Assembly (NCBI GenBank): GCA_026988195.1
Contig: JALSLS010000449.1
Span: 1-6,921, forward strand
Source: Methylomonas sp.
Lineage (GTDB): Bacteria; Pseudomonadota; Gammaproteobacteria; Methylococcales; Methylomonadaceae
Direction: 5' to 3'
Length of the DNA stretch: 6,921 nt
Shown piece by piece: positions 6,850 to 6,921 of this stretch. The notes under the pieces were generated by a model. The model had not been told where the DNA came from. It saw nothing but the letters and a program-made list of their open reading frames with translations, and did not search any database. Made by a program: the position numbers and the translations under genes. How positions within the stretch are numbered: the first letter of the stretch is position 1; each line of letters begins with the position of its first letter.

Positions 6850-6921
6850 ATGAAACAAAAATTAGTCCTTATCGGTAATGGTATGGCAGGTATGAGAACA
6901 GTTGATGAGCTGTTAAAACTA
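6850..6921 (+). CDS. nirB: NAD(P)H nitrite reductase large subunit NirB, N-terminal fragment (cut by window end)
   Basis: Only the first 24 codons are visible. They read MKQKLVLIGNGMAGMRTVDELL and onwards, the characteristic NirB N-terminus. It has a beta strand followed by GNGMAG, the GxGxxG dinucleotide-binding loop for FAD, and then the MRTVDELL helix. NirB reduces nitrite to ammonium in the cytoplasm using NAD(P)H, FAD, a 4Fe-4S cluster and siroheme; the rest of the protein (normally about 800 residues) lies beyond the window. Its position directly after a NarK-type porter supports an assimilatory nitrate/nitrite role. The ATG fits the family N-terminus, but no clear ribosome site precedes it (the upstream bases are AAACCTTTTTAAT), which is odd. 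Other FAD-dependent pyridine nucleotide reductases begin similarly, but the GNGMAGMRT form and the context favour NirB. Confidence 0.85.
   Translation, partial: MKQKLVLIGNGMAGMRTVDELLKL

Overview
This 6.9 kb window comes from an AT-rich bacterial chromosome. It is probably a gammaproteobacterium: the acyl-CoA dehydrogenase is of the long, membrane-anchored Enterobacteria-type FadE class, and the intergenic gaps carry dispersed palindromes. The exact lineage cannot be read from the sequence. All genes lie on the + strand.

Layout: (1) Bases 1-2288 hold the 3' part (nearly all) of a bifunctional 3-hydroxyacyl-CoA dehydrogenase/enoyl-CoA hydratase, with the dehydrogenase domain first (FadN/YusL-like order). 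(2) A 197 bp gap holds a 128 bp nested palindrome (MITE/REP-like). (3) Bases 2486-4876 encode a full-length FadE-type acyl-CoA dehydrogenase. (4) A 202 bp gap carries what looks like a complete sigma-54 control region: an NtrC-like enhancer palindrome just after the fadE stop, and a near-consensus -24/-12 promoter. (5) Bases 5079-6548 encode a nitrate/nitrite porter of the NNP/NarK branch of the MFS. (6) A 301 bp gap contains two separate inverted repeats and a possible -10 box. (7) Bases 6850-6921 are the first 24 codons of nirB, the large subunit of NAD(P)H nitrite reductase, cut by the window edge.

The window therefore joins two physiological modules. The left one is fatty acid beta-oxidation: FadE makes the trans-2-enoyl-CoA, and the FadN-like enzyme hydrates and oxidises it to 3-ketoacyl-CoA. 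The thiolase is not in view and could lie upstream. The right one is the start of an assimilatory nitrate cluster: nitrate uptake, then NirB-type reduction of nitrite to ammonium. The NtrC/sigma-54 signals fit nitrogen-starvation control of that second module. I see no phage genes, transposase genes, tRNA/rRNA or CRISPR. The most interesting non-coding material is the putative sigma-54/NtrC region and the three palindromic elements.
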